Shown piece after piece: positions 8,478 through 17,412 of a DNA stretch of 36,481 bases. Below the pieces are notes generated by a model. The model was not told where the DNA came from, made no database searches, and was given only the letters and a program-made list of their open reading frames with translations. The translations under genes and the position numbers were made by a program. The stretch is taken from positions 1 to 36,481 of the forward strand of contig CALKNI010000207.1 in assembly GCA_938091115.1 (NCBI GenBank), read 5' to 3'. Positions within the stretch are counted from its first letter, which is position 1. The number at the start of each line of letters is the position of its first letter. This DNA is from an uncultured Pirellulaceae bacterium (GTDB lineage Bacteria; Planctomycetota; Planctomycetia; Pirellulales; Pirellulaceae).

Positions 8478-11400
8478 ATGAAATACATTCTGTTTGTTGT
8501 CGCGTTGTTTCTCTATCCTTGTCTCGGATTGGCCCAGCAATGGCCCACGTATCGGGCAGATAATGCGAGGTCGGGGAGTACCAACGTAGCGGTTGAGCCG
8601 GAACGTTTGGAGTTGAGTTGGCAGTGGAAGTCCCCTGCTCCACCAACGCCGGCGTGGGATGGACCTGCTCGATGGGATGCGTTTGCTCAGATTCGTGACC
8701 TTCCGGCGATGCGTCAATACGATGCCTGTTTCCACCCGGTTAGTGATGGCGATACTCTCTTTTTCGGCTCATCCAGTCAAGATTTATTGAGAGCGGTTGA
8801 CCTTTCCAGCGGTAAATTAAAGTGGACTTACGTTGCAGGCGGTCCGATCCGTCTGGCTCCGACCATTGATCATGAGCGCATTTTATTTGGCAGCGATGAC
8901 GGTTATGTCTACTGTCTTAACCGAATTTCGGGAGAGCTGATTTGGAAATTCAATCCCTCAATGCACGTGGGCGACGAGCAGCGGCGGTTGATCAACAATG
9001 ATCGGCTGATCAGCTATTTTCCGATTCGCACTGGAGTTGTTGTTCGGGATAAGGTCGCTTATTTCGGAGCTTCGTTATTGCCGTGGCGAGATTCGTTTAT
9101 TTGCGCCGTCGATGTGGCAACCGGAGAAATAAAGAATCCAGAAGTACATTATGTCGCGCCTCACGCCAAATCAACTCTTGAGGGTAATTTATTGGTAGCC
9201 GAGGGGCGATTGATTGTGCCTCAGGGACGAGTGGCTCCCCGGTTATTTGAAAGAAAAAGTGGCAAGGATCTTGGCACGCTACCGGGCGGTGGCGGCGTGA
9301 CGATTGTCCTTACCGATACAGGAAAAATTGTGCGCACCGAGGGGGGGCGGGCCTCTCGTCCCGGGCAAGTTGGCGTATTCGAAGGAAAGGAGCGAGTCGC
9401 ATCTTTCCCAAGAGGGCGGTCGATTGTTGTTTCGGGAGATGATTTCTATGTGATTGATGGACAAAAGTTGTTTGCAGCGGCCCGAATGACAAATGAGTTA
9501 AAGTGGTCATGTGAAGTCGACGAGCCATTGGAATTAGTGATGGCCGGAAAAACGCTGTTCGTTGGTGGGCGTGATCACGTGACGGCAGTTCGCGCAAGCG
9601 ATGGTCAGGTTCTTTGGTCGTCTCCCACCGATGGCCGTGTATTTGGAATGGCGTTGGCGGGAGAGCGGTTGATCGCGTCTACCGATGCTGGCGCGATACA
9701 TGTTTTCTCCCAAACAGCCGACCCGAAAATTCAAAAACCATCTGCAGAAGGCGTGGTCGTAGATTCGCCTCCAGTGAGTCCTGTCCGCGACAAAAATTTG
9801 GTTCATCGTTGGGTTTTTCATCGCTCGGCGATGTCGAAACGAGATGGTAAGCCTTTCAGGACCGAGTTGATCAGTCAGGCAATCGTAAAAGATCAAGTGT
9901 CTAACGTTTCGTTGAATCTTGACGGTAGTGGACGTGTCGTGGCGATTCCGGGGACGGATCATTTGGAAGCGGCTGAAATGAACGGTGGTAGGTTTCTCAT
10001 TGATGAAGCAAACGCGGCAAACTTACCGACCGAAGCGATTGCGATTGAGGCTTGGGTTCGCGTGGATCAAAGCCAACAATGGGGCGGTATTGCCGGTTGC
10101 GTTCAGGATGACGGGCTGACCGAGCACGGATGGTTGTTGGGTTACAATGGTGACCATTTTTGTTTGGCCATTGCTGGTGGCGGCAATGGTTTGACTTACC
10201 TCAAGGCGCCGCGCGCCTTTACGTTAAAATCTTGGAATCACGTTGTGGGAACCTACAACGGGCGAGAAATGAGATTGTACGTCAACGGATCCCTTGCGGC
10301 TTCGAGTGACTTAGAAAAAGGCCCCATCAGCTACGCTCAGAAGCGTTTCTTTTCAGTTGGAGTTTATCGGGATGCAAATGAATCGTTTCCACTCAAAGGA
10401 GCGTTACACGAAGTTCGCGTTTATTCCACCGCCATTGATGGACCTGCCGTTACCCGCCGGTTTGAAGCTGCTCAAGCTAATTTCCCTAGCGAGGTCATTC
10501 CGGATTTGCAACTTCCCCAATTTATTTCTCACGGGCCTTATGTTCGCTATGTCGCTCCGGGTGAAGTGGAAGTTACCTATGGCACGGATCAGGAGTGCCC
10601 GACGGTGGTCGACTTGATTACTGAAGAGGGAATCAAACGAATGAGCTCCAAGGGATTGGCACGGACTCACAAAGCGCGTTTTAAAGATTTACCGTATCGA
10701 CGGATTCTGCAGTATCAAATCCGTACAGGCGATAGCGAAGATTCTAAAGTGTCCGAGAGTTTTTCACTGGACACACATTTTGACTGGACTGCGGATGATC
10801 GTCAGAAACCTTCGGATTGGTCAGCGGATTTGATTGCGGAAAGTCCCAATCCAAGAGGGCTCGTGTTTGTAGTTGGGCGCGAGAATCTTGAGAAAGCAAA
10901 AAAACTATCAGTAGAAAGTCAATTTAATGTGGTGCTAATCGTTGATAAAGAATCCGACGCTGTCGCAATTCGCCGGCAGCTGGTCGAAGATTCCAAAATG
11001 GTTTATGGACAAGGGTTGAGCGTTTCTGATATGCCAATTCAGTTCCTGCCTGCCGCAAGTGCATCGGTGGTCATCGGAGATCCAAAGAGCGACCAAATGC
11101 GTCGATTGGTTCGTCCTCAAGGTGGCGTCTTTCATGATGGCGAACGAGTCACCTGGAAGCGAAGCGCATTGAAGGGATCTGGAGTTTGGAGTCATATGTA
11201 CGGCCAAGCGGACAACAGTGCTTTTGGTGGTGAAGAACTTTCCAATGCTTCCGATCGGGCTGACTTGGTGACGCAATGGATCGGCCGCCCCGGCCCCCGC
11301 TATCAGACGGATCGCCAAAATCGCAAGCCTGCCCCTTTGGCGGCAGGTGGTCGTTTGTTCCTTCAAGGGCAGCAGCGGATGATTGCTCTGGACAGTTACA

Positions 11401-12524
11401 GCGGAGTGGTTCTGTGGAGTGTTGAATCTCCGTCAGTAATGCGTTGGAATGTGCCGCATGACTGCTCAAATTGGTGTGCAGATGAAAACGGTGTTTTTGT
11501 TGCAAGTGAAAATCAGGCGTGGTTCGTAGACGGTAAAACTGGCAAAGTAGCCCGTCGATTCAGCCTTCCTAGCCAATCGAGCCTGAAAGAGTCTTCAGCG
11601 ATAGATCGAAGCTGGGGCTTCATCAGTCGCTATAAAGATCAACTGATTGGAACAGAAGTTAGCTCTGCGGCGATATATAAAAAATGGTGGGGTAGCAGTC
11701 AGTGGTTTGACTCGACTGGTGGCGCAGACACACATGTGGTTGCGGGTGAGAGTCTGTTTTCGATGGAACCAAATAGTGGGGAATTACAATGGGAATACCA
11801 GGGGTTGGTGTTGCACCCGACCATTACGATTATGGACGACCGAATATTCTTTGTAGAAGATATAACTCCGGAGCACCTTACATCAGAAAAACGGAGAATT
11901 TCCCTCGACCATTCCCAGTCTTATGAGTTGGTTTGTCTCGATGCTGCAGACGGTAAACTCCAATGGAGGCAACCGATTGTTCCTTTTGAGGGGCATTTGG
12001 CTAGTTTGTACCTTGCTGGCGGTGGTGATGAAGAGAATCGTTGCCTTGTTACGGTTGCCTCGGAATCGACTAAAAAACAGTTTTCAGTTGCTGCATTTGA
12101 TCGTAATAATGGTCAAAAAAAATGGACTAAAACAGTCGTATGGGAATCCAACCACCACGGTAAACATATCTCGCGTCCTGCTATTCAGGGCGAGTTGATG
12201 TATCTGCGCCCGGAGGTGCTTTCTTTGTCCGACGGCGCGACTATCCAACGCGGGTTTCCTGGAGGGCATGGGTGCGCTAGTTATACGCTAACGACCAATG
12301 GTATGTTCTCCCGATTAGGTGAAACGACCTGGTGGGATGTGCGGACGCAAAAGGTGAATCGTTTTGATCGAATTCGAACTGATTGTTGGATTAGTGTGGT
12401 GCCAGCACAGGGAATGTTGCTTTCGGCCGAAGGTGGAGGAGGTTGTTCGTGTGGATCGTGGCTCGAAACTTCTCTTGGATTTTTGCCGCGAAGTATTGAT
12501 GAAAGCTTACCCGAACAAGAATAA
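8478..12524 (+). CDS. Giant secreted PQQ-propeller / LamG / methyltransferase-like mosaic protein
   Basis: This 1348-aa protein starts six bases after AGGGG and has a signal peptide (hydrophobic MKYILFVVALFLYPCLGLAQ). Approximate domains: residues 25-420 form a PQQ-like (BamB-type) propeller with blades such as LLRAVDLSSGKLKWTY and VYCLNRISGELIWKF. Residues 500-665 form a LamG/concanavalin-like jellyroll (AIEAWVRVD, SWNHVVGTYNGREMRLYVNG, GALHEVRVY). Residues 670-765 resemble the Fn3-like N-terminal domain of purple acid phosphatases. Residues 785-885 look like a degenerate SAM-methyltransferase Rossmann segment (GLVFVVGRENLEKAKKL, NVVLIVDKESDAVAIRRQL, ASVVIGDP, RLVRPQGGV). Residues 890-1330 form a second PQQ-like propeller and end with a conserved-looking GGGCSCGSWLETS. 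The SAM glycine motif is not preserved, so that part is probably structural or binds something else. The protein is likely a periplasmic or surface scaffold; no enzyme activity is claimed. Confidence 0.85.
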   Translation: MKYILFVVALFLYPCLGLAQQWPTYRADNARSGSTNVAVEPERLELSWQWKSPAPPTPAWDGPARWDAFAQIRDLPAMRQYDACFHPVSDGDTLFFGSSSQDLLRAVDLSSGKLKWTYVAGGPIRLAPTIDHERILFGSDDGYVYCLNRISGELIWKFNPSMHVGDEQRRLINNDRLISYFPIRTGVVVRDKVAYFGASLLPWRDSFICAVDVATGEIKNPEVHYVAPHAKSTLEGNLLVAEGRLIVPQGRVAPRLFERKSGKDLGTLPGGGGVTIVLTDTGKIVRTEGGRASRPGQVGVFEGKERVASFPRGRSIVVSGDDFYVIDGQKLFAAARMTNELKWSCEVDEPLELVMAGKTLFVGGRDHVTAVRASDGQVLWSSPTDGRVFGMALAGERLIASTDAGAIHVFSQTADPKIQKPSAEGVVVDSPPVSPVRDKNLVHRWVFHRSAMSKRDGKPFRTELISQAIVKDQVSNVSLNLDGSGRVVAIPGTDHLEAAEMNGGRFLIDEANAANLPTEAIAIEAWVRVDQSQQWGGIAGCVQDDGLTEHGWLLGYNGDHFCLAIAGGGNGLTYLKAPRAFTLKSWNHVVGTYNGREMRLYVNGSLAASSDLEKGPISYAQKRFFSVGVYRDANESFPLKGALHEVRVYSTAIDGPAVTRRFEAAQANFPSEVIPDLQLPQFISHGPYVRYVAPGEVEVTYGTDQECPTVVDLITEEGIKRMSSKGLARTHKARFKDLPYRRILQYQIRTGDSEDSKVSESFSLDTHFDWTADDRQKPSDWSADLIAESPNPRGLVFVVGRENLEKAKKLSVESQFNVVLIVDKESDAVAIRRQLVEDSKMVYGQGLSVSDMPIQFLPAASASVVIGDPKSDQMRRLVRPQGGVFHDGERVTWKRSALKGSGVWSHMYGQADNSAFGGEELSNASDRADLVTQWIGRPGPRYQTDRQNRKPAPLAAGGRLFLQGQQRMIALDSYSGVVLWSVESPSVMRWNVPHDCSNWCADENGVFVASENQAWFVDGKTGKVARRFSLPSQSSLKESSAIDRSWGFISRYKDQLIGTEVSSAAIYKKWWGSSQWFDSTGGADTHVVAGESLFSMEPNSGELQWEYQGLVLHPTITIMDDRIFFVEDITPEHLTSEKRRISLDHSQSYELVCLDAADGKLQWRQPIVPFEGHLASLYLAGGGDEENRCLVTVASESTKKQFSVAAFDRNNGQKKWTKTVVWESNHHGKHISRPAIQGELMYLRPEVLSLSDGATIQRGFPGGHGCASYTLTTNGMFSRLGETTWWDVRTQKVNRFDRIRTDCWISVVPAQGMLLSAEGGGGCSCGSWLETSLGFLPRSIDESLPEQE

Positions 12525-12604
12525 TTTTTATCATCATCATGAACGCGAACCAGAATTTAAAAATGTATCGGCTATCGTCCGAGGTGGACACGCAAAGGGG
12601 TGGG

Positions 12605-13840
12605 ATGTTGAAACGGCTAGAATTGGTTCCGTTATTGCTTGTTGCAATTGGGTTTTGCCTGTTTCTTCCTGGTCAGAGCATCGCGGAAGAATTGGTGCGT
12701 TGCAAATACAGTGTGCGAGATGTTGCTTTTGTAAATGTGCACGGAAAATCATGGCAGTTGCGACTGGTTAAGCCTCCTGCGGTTGAGTCTGAGAAATTTG
12801 AGGAATGGAATTTAGCGTTGCGGATTCAGTTAGCTGATTCCAATATCGGGTATGCCTGGTACGATTCAGATTCGGATGTTGGGAAACAAATTCAGCTTGC
12901 ACGCCCCGATGCTGCTGAGACACCTCTCATGGATTTAGTTCGTTTGGGTGCTACCGACAGTCCTCTCGCAGTGCCTTCTCCCGACCAACTGGAAGAGGGT
13001 TTGAGGCGGTTGGTGCAATCTCCCATCCGCGATGAAATTTTTTCAAAACTGGTTGACGATCTTTGTGTGTTTGTATTCGTCCCGTCAGGAGATGAATCCA
13101 AAGATACTAGTGCCGAGTCAGAATTGAAGGCAGCGGTAAAACGTGTTAACGATCAAATGTGGACACTTGAAAAGCCGACCGATTCCGGCCCTTCAATTAT
13201 TGTTGTGCCACAATCACGATTTTCAGAGGAAAAGTGGCTACTTACTTCGCTGGGAATTAATGGCGACTCGCGGCCATCGGTTGCGGTGCTTTACGGTCAA
13301 GGCCGTCTTTTAGGAGAAATGCTTTCTGGCGATGAGATTACGGCCGATGCGCTTCTCACTCGAGCGAGTATTTGTGGGCAGGATTGCGAATGTTCTTTGA
13401 ATCGAAATTGGCTGTATGGAGTTCAAATTTTACATCGGTGGAATATAGCTCTGGAGCGAAGGGTGGAAGCAAGCCTTGATTTTGATCCCAATTCTGCCTT
13501 TGTGATTGCTGAAGTAGCTCAGATTTTGCAGAAAAATGCAGGGACCGTGAATCAGGCTCCGCCAGTGATGTTGGGTGGTGGTTTGGTGATCCACGAGCTT
13601 GTTGATTTGGATCCTGACAGCAATTTGGAAGCGGAGCCAGCCGAAGCGTATCCAATAGAATTGGATCTAAAAGCTGTGGAAGTCAGTAAAGAGAGTTTAA
13701 ACAAGGGGGTTGGTAAGAATACGATCGAGACGATGGTGGAAGAGGATCGCACGCCAGCAGTTTCGATGCCGTGGGTAATTTTGCTTTTCTTTTCGGTTCT
13801 CGTTTTAATAGGTGCAATCTGGCTGTTTTCACGATCGTAG
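12605..13840 (+). CDS. Membrane-anchored protein of unknown function with C-terminal TM helix
   Basis: The preferred start is ATG 12605, preceded by AAAGGGG four bases upstream and followed directly by a signal sequence (MLKRLELVPLLLVAIGFC, cleavage near SIA/EE). An in-frame ATG at 12539 lacks a ribosome binding site and would place 22 polar residues before the signal. The 411-aa product has a mostly acidic exported middle region. A cysteine cluster CGQDCEC at about residues 257-263 is followed by SLNRNWLYG and an ILHRW motif. A single C-terminal membrane helix (WVILLFFSVLVLIGAIWLF) ends in basic/polar residues. The topology is therefore exported body plus C-terminal anchor. It follows the giant PQQ protein closely and could be a partner. 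I do not recognise the family. Its last 12 bases overlap the convergent xylanase gene. Confidence 0.75.
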   Translation: MLKRLELVPLLLVAIGFCLFLPGQSIAEELVRCKYSVRDVAFVNVHGKSWQLRLVKPPAVESEKFEEWNLALRIQLADSNIGYAWYDSDSDVGKQIQLARPDAAETPLMDLVRLGATDSPLAVPSPDQLEEGLRRLVQSPIRDEIFSKLVDDLCVFVFVPSGDESKDTSAESELKAAVKRVNDQMWTLEKPTDSGPSIIVVPQSRFSEEKWLLTSLGINGDSRPSVAVLYGQGRLLGEMLSGDEITADALLTRASICGQDCECSLNRNWLYGVQILHRWNIALERRVEASLDFDPNSAFVIAEVAQILQKNAGTVNQAPPVMLGGGLVIHELVDLDPDSNLEAEPAEAYPIELDLKAVEVSKESLNKGVGKNTIETMVEEDRTPAVSMPWVILLFFSVLVLIGAIWLFSRS

Positions 13841-15298
13841 AATCGCGGATTGCCGCGTTCGCCGGAATAGTGGTAAGGCAAGGAAGCCTAAAATTGCCAT
13901 GCTAGAGGGCTCGGGAACGCTGACAATAATACTTTTACCTTCGGAACCGAGTGTTATCTTTTGACGATAAGATTTTCCCTGATAGTCGACGGTAATCTCG
14001 TATTCGCCAAGAAACCCCCGAGTCCCAAATTCTCCATCAAGATTTGACAGTCCATTTTCCTCTGTCCACCACTGGTTAAAAACGAGGTCGAGATACTCTT
14101 CACCGTTAAGATTGGGATTGAAATCGAGATCGAATAAAGCAGCTTCGGCGTGGTTTATTTTCCCTTCCCAGAATCCCCATAGAATAAAAGCTTCGACGGA
14201 TTCGTGGGCAAAGACCGCTGTCATGAAGTCACGGGTATAATCCGCCTGGAGATCTTTGTTGGTCGTGTTGTAATCGAATTCAGTGATATGCACTGGCAGA
14301 TCGTAGTCGGCGGCAAACTCATCAAGTAGTTCCCAGATTTTAGTTGGGCTCGTTGGGAGGCGATTCGTTTCGTTGAAATGGGATTGAAATCCAAGGCCGT
14401 CCATTGGAGTGTTGGCTGCCGTGAGTTCGGTAAGAACCGAGCGATAATTATTTCGGATGTTACTATCAAGGCTGTCCCCGCCAGCCAAAATGCCGAAGTC
14501 ATTCAATAACATACTCGCATTACTATCTACCGTTTGAGCAGCCTGAAACCAGCGTTTGCGAATGTCTGTGCGGCTGGTGATGACAGATTGTCCCAAGGGG
14601 GTAAAACCGATCAGTTTGTCTTCGATATCAAAAGACGTACGAGGCTCGTTAAGCATATCCCACGAAAACACTTTCCCTTTCACCGCGGCACCGATATCCG
14701 CGATATGGTTAAACGATAGATCGTAAAGGTCTTGTAGGTTTTGCTGGGTGGGGTTAGCAATGTCGAGGATCGTTCTGACCGAATCTGGTACGCTTTGATA
14801 ACGAGGCCACATCATCGCGTGACCGCGAACATCAATTTCCCGTTCACCCAGCCAATCGAGTCCTGCTTGAGTGACCGATTGATCGAAGCTATTTCCCCAG
14901 GCGCCGTCCCATGCTCGCCACTTCAGGTGATTTTCAAGCGTAGTTGCATTGAAGATTTCTGGAACTTTCGCTGCATACCCAGCATTGTACTGGCTTTGAG
15001 ATTCGAGAAAGTACCTTGGGTCAACGGCCGATCCAAATTTAAAAGCGTGTTGCGTCATCTGAATAGAAACAGCAGCGTTCTCGATTTTATTTCCTTCGAG
15101 ATCCTGAACAGTAATCTGCAAATCAGCTTTTCGATTTTGATCAATTTTTTGAGCTGCAGTGGCGCGCCAAGGGGCATCATCTCCGCGCCCAGAATACTGA
15201 GCATGGGTTTGCACGGAAAATAGAATGCAAATTACGAAAGTTGCCGCGAAAAATAAAATCTCGACGCTGGGAAGCAGATTAATAGTTTGAGTATTCAT
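13829..15298 (-). CDS. GH10 endo-beta-1,4-xylanase with PEP-CTERM sorting tail
   Basis: This predicted extracellular xylanase is 489 aa. After an N-terminal hydrophobic signal comes a small beta-rich domain (ADLQITVQDLEGNKIENAA) and then the motif HAFKFGSAVDPRYF typical of GH10 proteins of this type. The catalytic barrel shows ENHLKW, GHAMMWPRYQ, the acid/base Glu218 in WDMLNEP and the nucleophile Glu340 in HITEFDYN. The C-terminus reads VPEPSSMAILGFLALPLFRRT: the PEP motif, a hydrophobic helix and a basic end that define PEP-CTERM exosortase substrates. The protein is thus probably exported, processed and released or surface-attached. It stands alone on the minus strand, divergent from the transport cluster, and its 3' end overlaps the plus-strand gene by 12 bases. 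Confidence 0.93.
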   Translation of the reverse strand: MNTQTINLLPSVEILFFAATFVICILFSVQTHAQYSGRGDDAPWRATAAQKIDQNRKADLQITVQDLEGNKIENAAVSIQMTQHAFKFGSAVDPRYFLESQSQYNAGYAAKVPEIFNATTLENHLKWRAWDGAWGNSFDQSVTQAGLDWLGEREIDVRGHAMMWPRYQSVPDSVRTILDIANPTQQNLQDLYDLSFNHIADIGAAVKGKVFSWDMLNEPRTSFDIEDKLIGFTPLGQSVITSRTDIRKRWFQAAQTVDSNASMLLNDFGILAGGDSLDSNIRNNYRSVLTELTAANTPMDGLGFQSHFNETNRLPTSPTKIWELLDEFAADYDLPVHITEFDYNTTNKDLQADYTRDFMTAVFAHESVEAFILWGFWEGKINHAEAALFDLDFNPNLNGEEYLDLVFNQWWTEENGLSNLDGEFGTRGFLGEYEITVDYQGKSYRQKITLGSEGKSIIVSVPEPSSMAILGFLALPLFRRTRQSAILRS

Positions 15299-15505
15299 TT
15301 AGCTTGATTTCACATATTGCGCGAAAGGAGGGTAAACTGTTTAGTGGCAGTAAGGTTACCATAATCAAAAAGATTGCATAATTAATCCCAAACTTTTTCG
15401 TTTTGCTGAGAACAGCTAAATTGATTTGGATCCTTTAAGATTCTGATCTACTAGACTCGTAAAATATTGGATTAAAACTAGAATGCGGAGACTGCAGTGT
15501 TTTTA

Positions 15506-15529
15506 AATTCACCTGAGAAAATGTGAATT
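15506..15529. repeat. Inverted repeat in leader of transport cluster
   Basis: AATTCAC (15506-15512) and GTGAATT (15523-15529) form a perfect 7-bp inverted repeat with a 10-base spacer, 36 bases before the permease start. It could be an operator for a dimeric regulator or a leader hairpin. The function is not known. Confidence 0.35.
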
Positions 15530-15565
15530 GCTTGCGGTGAATCAACGTTTGGAATTACAGAGTCT

Positions 15566-16744
15566 ATGAACCCGTTTTTTTTAGCCCTTCGAGAATTGCA
15601 ATACCGTTGGAAAAGCGGTTTGGTATTCGTATCAGTTGTGGCATCAGTGACGGGCGCTCTCGCTTATTTCTCAGTTAACGATACCAGTTTCCAAAAGGAA
15701 ATTGGGCGTAATGTCCGCGATATCGGTTCTAACGTTGTGATTTTACCCGCGAAGGTTGATCAGTATTCCTACCACCTAGAGGGCGGTTATTCGGATGTTA
15801 CGATGGCAGAGAATTTGGTTTCACAGTTGATTGAGCACCGTGCTTCGTTAAATCATTTGATTCCAATGCTGGAGCGGCGAGCGATGTGCTCGACAGGTAA
15901 TCGGCAGTCGATTGGCCGGGTGGTCGGATTGTCCGCATCGATCGCGATGCCTGATCGCCCCAAAGCCCCAATGCAGCGATCGATTCCTAATGGTGAGCTT
16001 CAATTAGGAAGTGCTCTCGCAAGGGAACTCGGTGTGGAGCGTGATGCGAAAGCAAAAGTGACGATCGCCGGGGAGGTATTTAAAGTTCAACGAGTTAATC
16101 GGGATTCAGGGACATGGCAAGACTCTGCGGCATTTATTGATTTGCAGGCGGCTCAGAAAATTTTTGAGCTGCCGGAGCAAATTAGTCGGATTGAGGCGAT
16201 TGAGTGTACCAGCGAGCAGTGCGAAGCGTCTGGATTGCAGTCCGCTGTGATTTTAAACAATGAAATTGAAAAAATAACAGATAAGGCTTCTTTTCTTCGA
16301 AAGGAAGACATGGCACAAGCACGTCTGAGTGTGCGGTCGGTAAGCCGCGACAATTTTTTAATGCTGCAGAACGTTCTTTGGGTATTTTTAGGATTCACGG
16401 TACTTAGTCTAGCGTTACTGAATTCGATGAGCCGGAAAACAGAGATTGGGGTGCTTCAAGCTGTGGGGTACGGACGTTATCGCATTGCCGCTTTGTTTTT
16501 AGTGCGTTCGCTGTTGCTCTCCGGAGTGGGTGCCGCAACAGGTGTAACTGTTGGAATGCTGGTTTCAATCGAACAAGCGAATAGTTTGTTTGTCATGACT
16601 GGACAAAAGAGCTCGCTGGATTGGGCGGTGGCAATGACAATTGGAGCCGTTGCGTTTTTACTCGCGGTTCTGGGAGGATGTGTGCCGGCTATGTGGGCAG
16701 CCGGTGAGAACCCTGCGGACTTAATTGGGAGGGATTCCCGATGA
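15566..16744 (+). CDS. FtsX/MacB-type ABC transporter permease
   Basis: This 392-aa protein has the layout of the MacB/LolC/FtsX permease family: one N-terminal membrane helix (SGLVFVSVVASVTGALAYF), a large extracytoplasmic domain of about 230 residues, then three C-terminal helices (near LMLQNVLWVFLGFTVLSLAL, IAALFLVRSLLLSGVGAATG and AVAMTIGAVAFLLAVLGG). The conserved cytoplasmic segment MSRKTEIGVLQAVGYGR, which contacts the ATPase, follows the second helix. Its stop overlaps the next start (ATGA, 16741-16744), so the two are translationally coupled. Such pairs usually do mechanotransmission or lipoprotein/substrate extraction rather than import. Its position ahead of an import-type system is unusual. 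Confidence 0.88.
   Translation: MNPFFLALRELQYRWKSGLVFVSVVASVTGALAYFSVNDTSFQKEIGRNVRDIGSNVVILPAKVDQYSYHLEGGYSDVTMAENLVSQLIEHRASLNHLIPMLERRAMCSTGNRQSIGRVVGLSASIAMPDRPKAPMQRSIPNGELQLGSALARELGVERDAKAKVTIAGEVFKVQRVNRDSGTWQDSAAFIDLQAAQKIFELPEQISRIEAIECTSEQCEASGLQSAVILNNEIEKITDKASFLRKEDMAQARLSVRSVSRDNFLMLQNVLWVFLGFTVLSLALLNSMSRKTEIGVLQAVGYGRYRIAALFLVRSLLLSGVGAATGVTVGMLVSIEQANSLFVMTGQKSSLDWAVAMTIGAVAFLLAVLGGCVPAMWAAGENPADLIGRDSR
16728..16733 (+). promoter_or_regulatory. Strong Shine-Dalgarno for the FtsX-partner ATPase
   Basis: GGAGGG lies inside the 3' end of the permease gene, seven bases before ATG 16741. It supports that start and the coupled translation of the two genes. Confidence 0.6.
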
Positions 16745-17412
16745 GTAATCCTGCGTCATTGCTCGTAGTTAATGATCTTGGGCATATGTTTTTGAATCGT
16801 GGACGTGAGGTTCATGTTTTTGACAAATGCAGTTTTGAACTGGCCTCTACACAGTTTGTTGCGGTCCAGGGAGCGAGTGGAAGTGGGAAAACTACATTGC
16901 TACTTGCTTGTGGAGGAATGCTCGCACCGAGTTTTGGTGAGGTTCATTTCCAAGGGGATAATCTATTTAATTTGCCTCATTCTCAGCGAACCAAGATTAG
17001 AGCTGTTTCGATCGGCTATTTATTTCAGACGCTAGAGCTTGTTCCGTATTTAGATTTGACATCCAACGTGAAAATTGCAACTGGAGTTAATAACGTAGTC
17101 GCCAATCAGTGGCTTGATCGTCTAGGCTTAGGGGATCGCTGTCGAAGCTACCCGAATGAATTAAGTCATGGTCAGCGTCAGCGAGTCGCTTTAGCGAGGG
17201 CGATTGCGCATCGTCCAGCCTTGGTAATTGCTGATGAACCGACAGGGAATTTAGATAATCGAAATTCAGAATTGGTCTTTAGCGTCTTGAAAGAATACGC
17301 GCGGGATGGGGGTGCCGTTCTCATGGCGACTCACGAAGCAAAGCCTGCCACATTTGCTGATTGTGTAATTGATATTGAGAATCTTGATTTATTAAAGGCG
17401 AAAACTCGTTGA
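16741..17412 (+). CDS. ABC transporter ATP-binding protein (LolD/MacB-type)
   Basis: This 223-aa nucleotide-binding subunit is sized like the LolD family. Walker A is GASGSGKTT (residues 44-52), the ABC signature is LSHGQ (141-145) with QRQRVALARA after it, and Walker B with the catalytic glutamate is LVIADEPTGNLD (161-172). The DEPTGNLD wording is typical of LolD/MacB/FtsE ATPases. It most likely energises the FtsX-type permease immediately upstream, with which it overlaps by four bases. Its own stop overlaps a TTG start of the next gene (TTGA, 17409-17412), continuing the coupled operon. Confidence 0.92.
   Translation: MSNPASLLVVNDLGHMFLNRGREVHVFDKCSFELASTQFVAVQGASGSGKTTLLLACGGMLAPSFGEVHFQGDNLFNLPHSQRTKIRAVSIGYLFQTLELVPYLDLTSNVKIATGVNNVVANQWLDRLGLGDRCRSYPNELSHGQRQRVALARAIAHRPALVIADEPTGNLDNRNSELVFSVLKEYARDGGAVLMATHEAKPATFADCVIDIENLDLLKAKTR

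Noticed and set aside
12364-12771. Plus-strand frame bridging the giant propeller gene and the following gene
   Set aside because: It overlaps two better supported genes in a different frame and shows no domain or signal.
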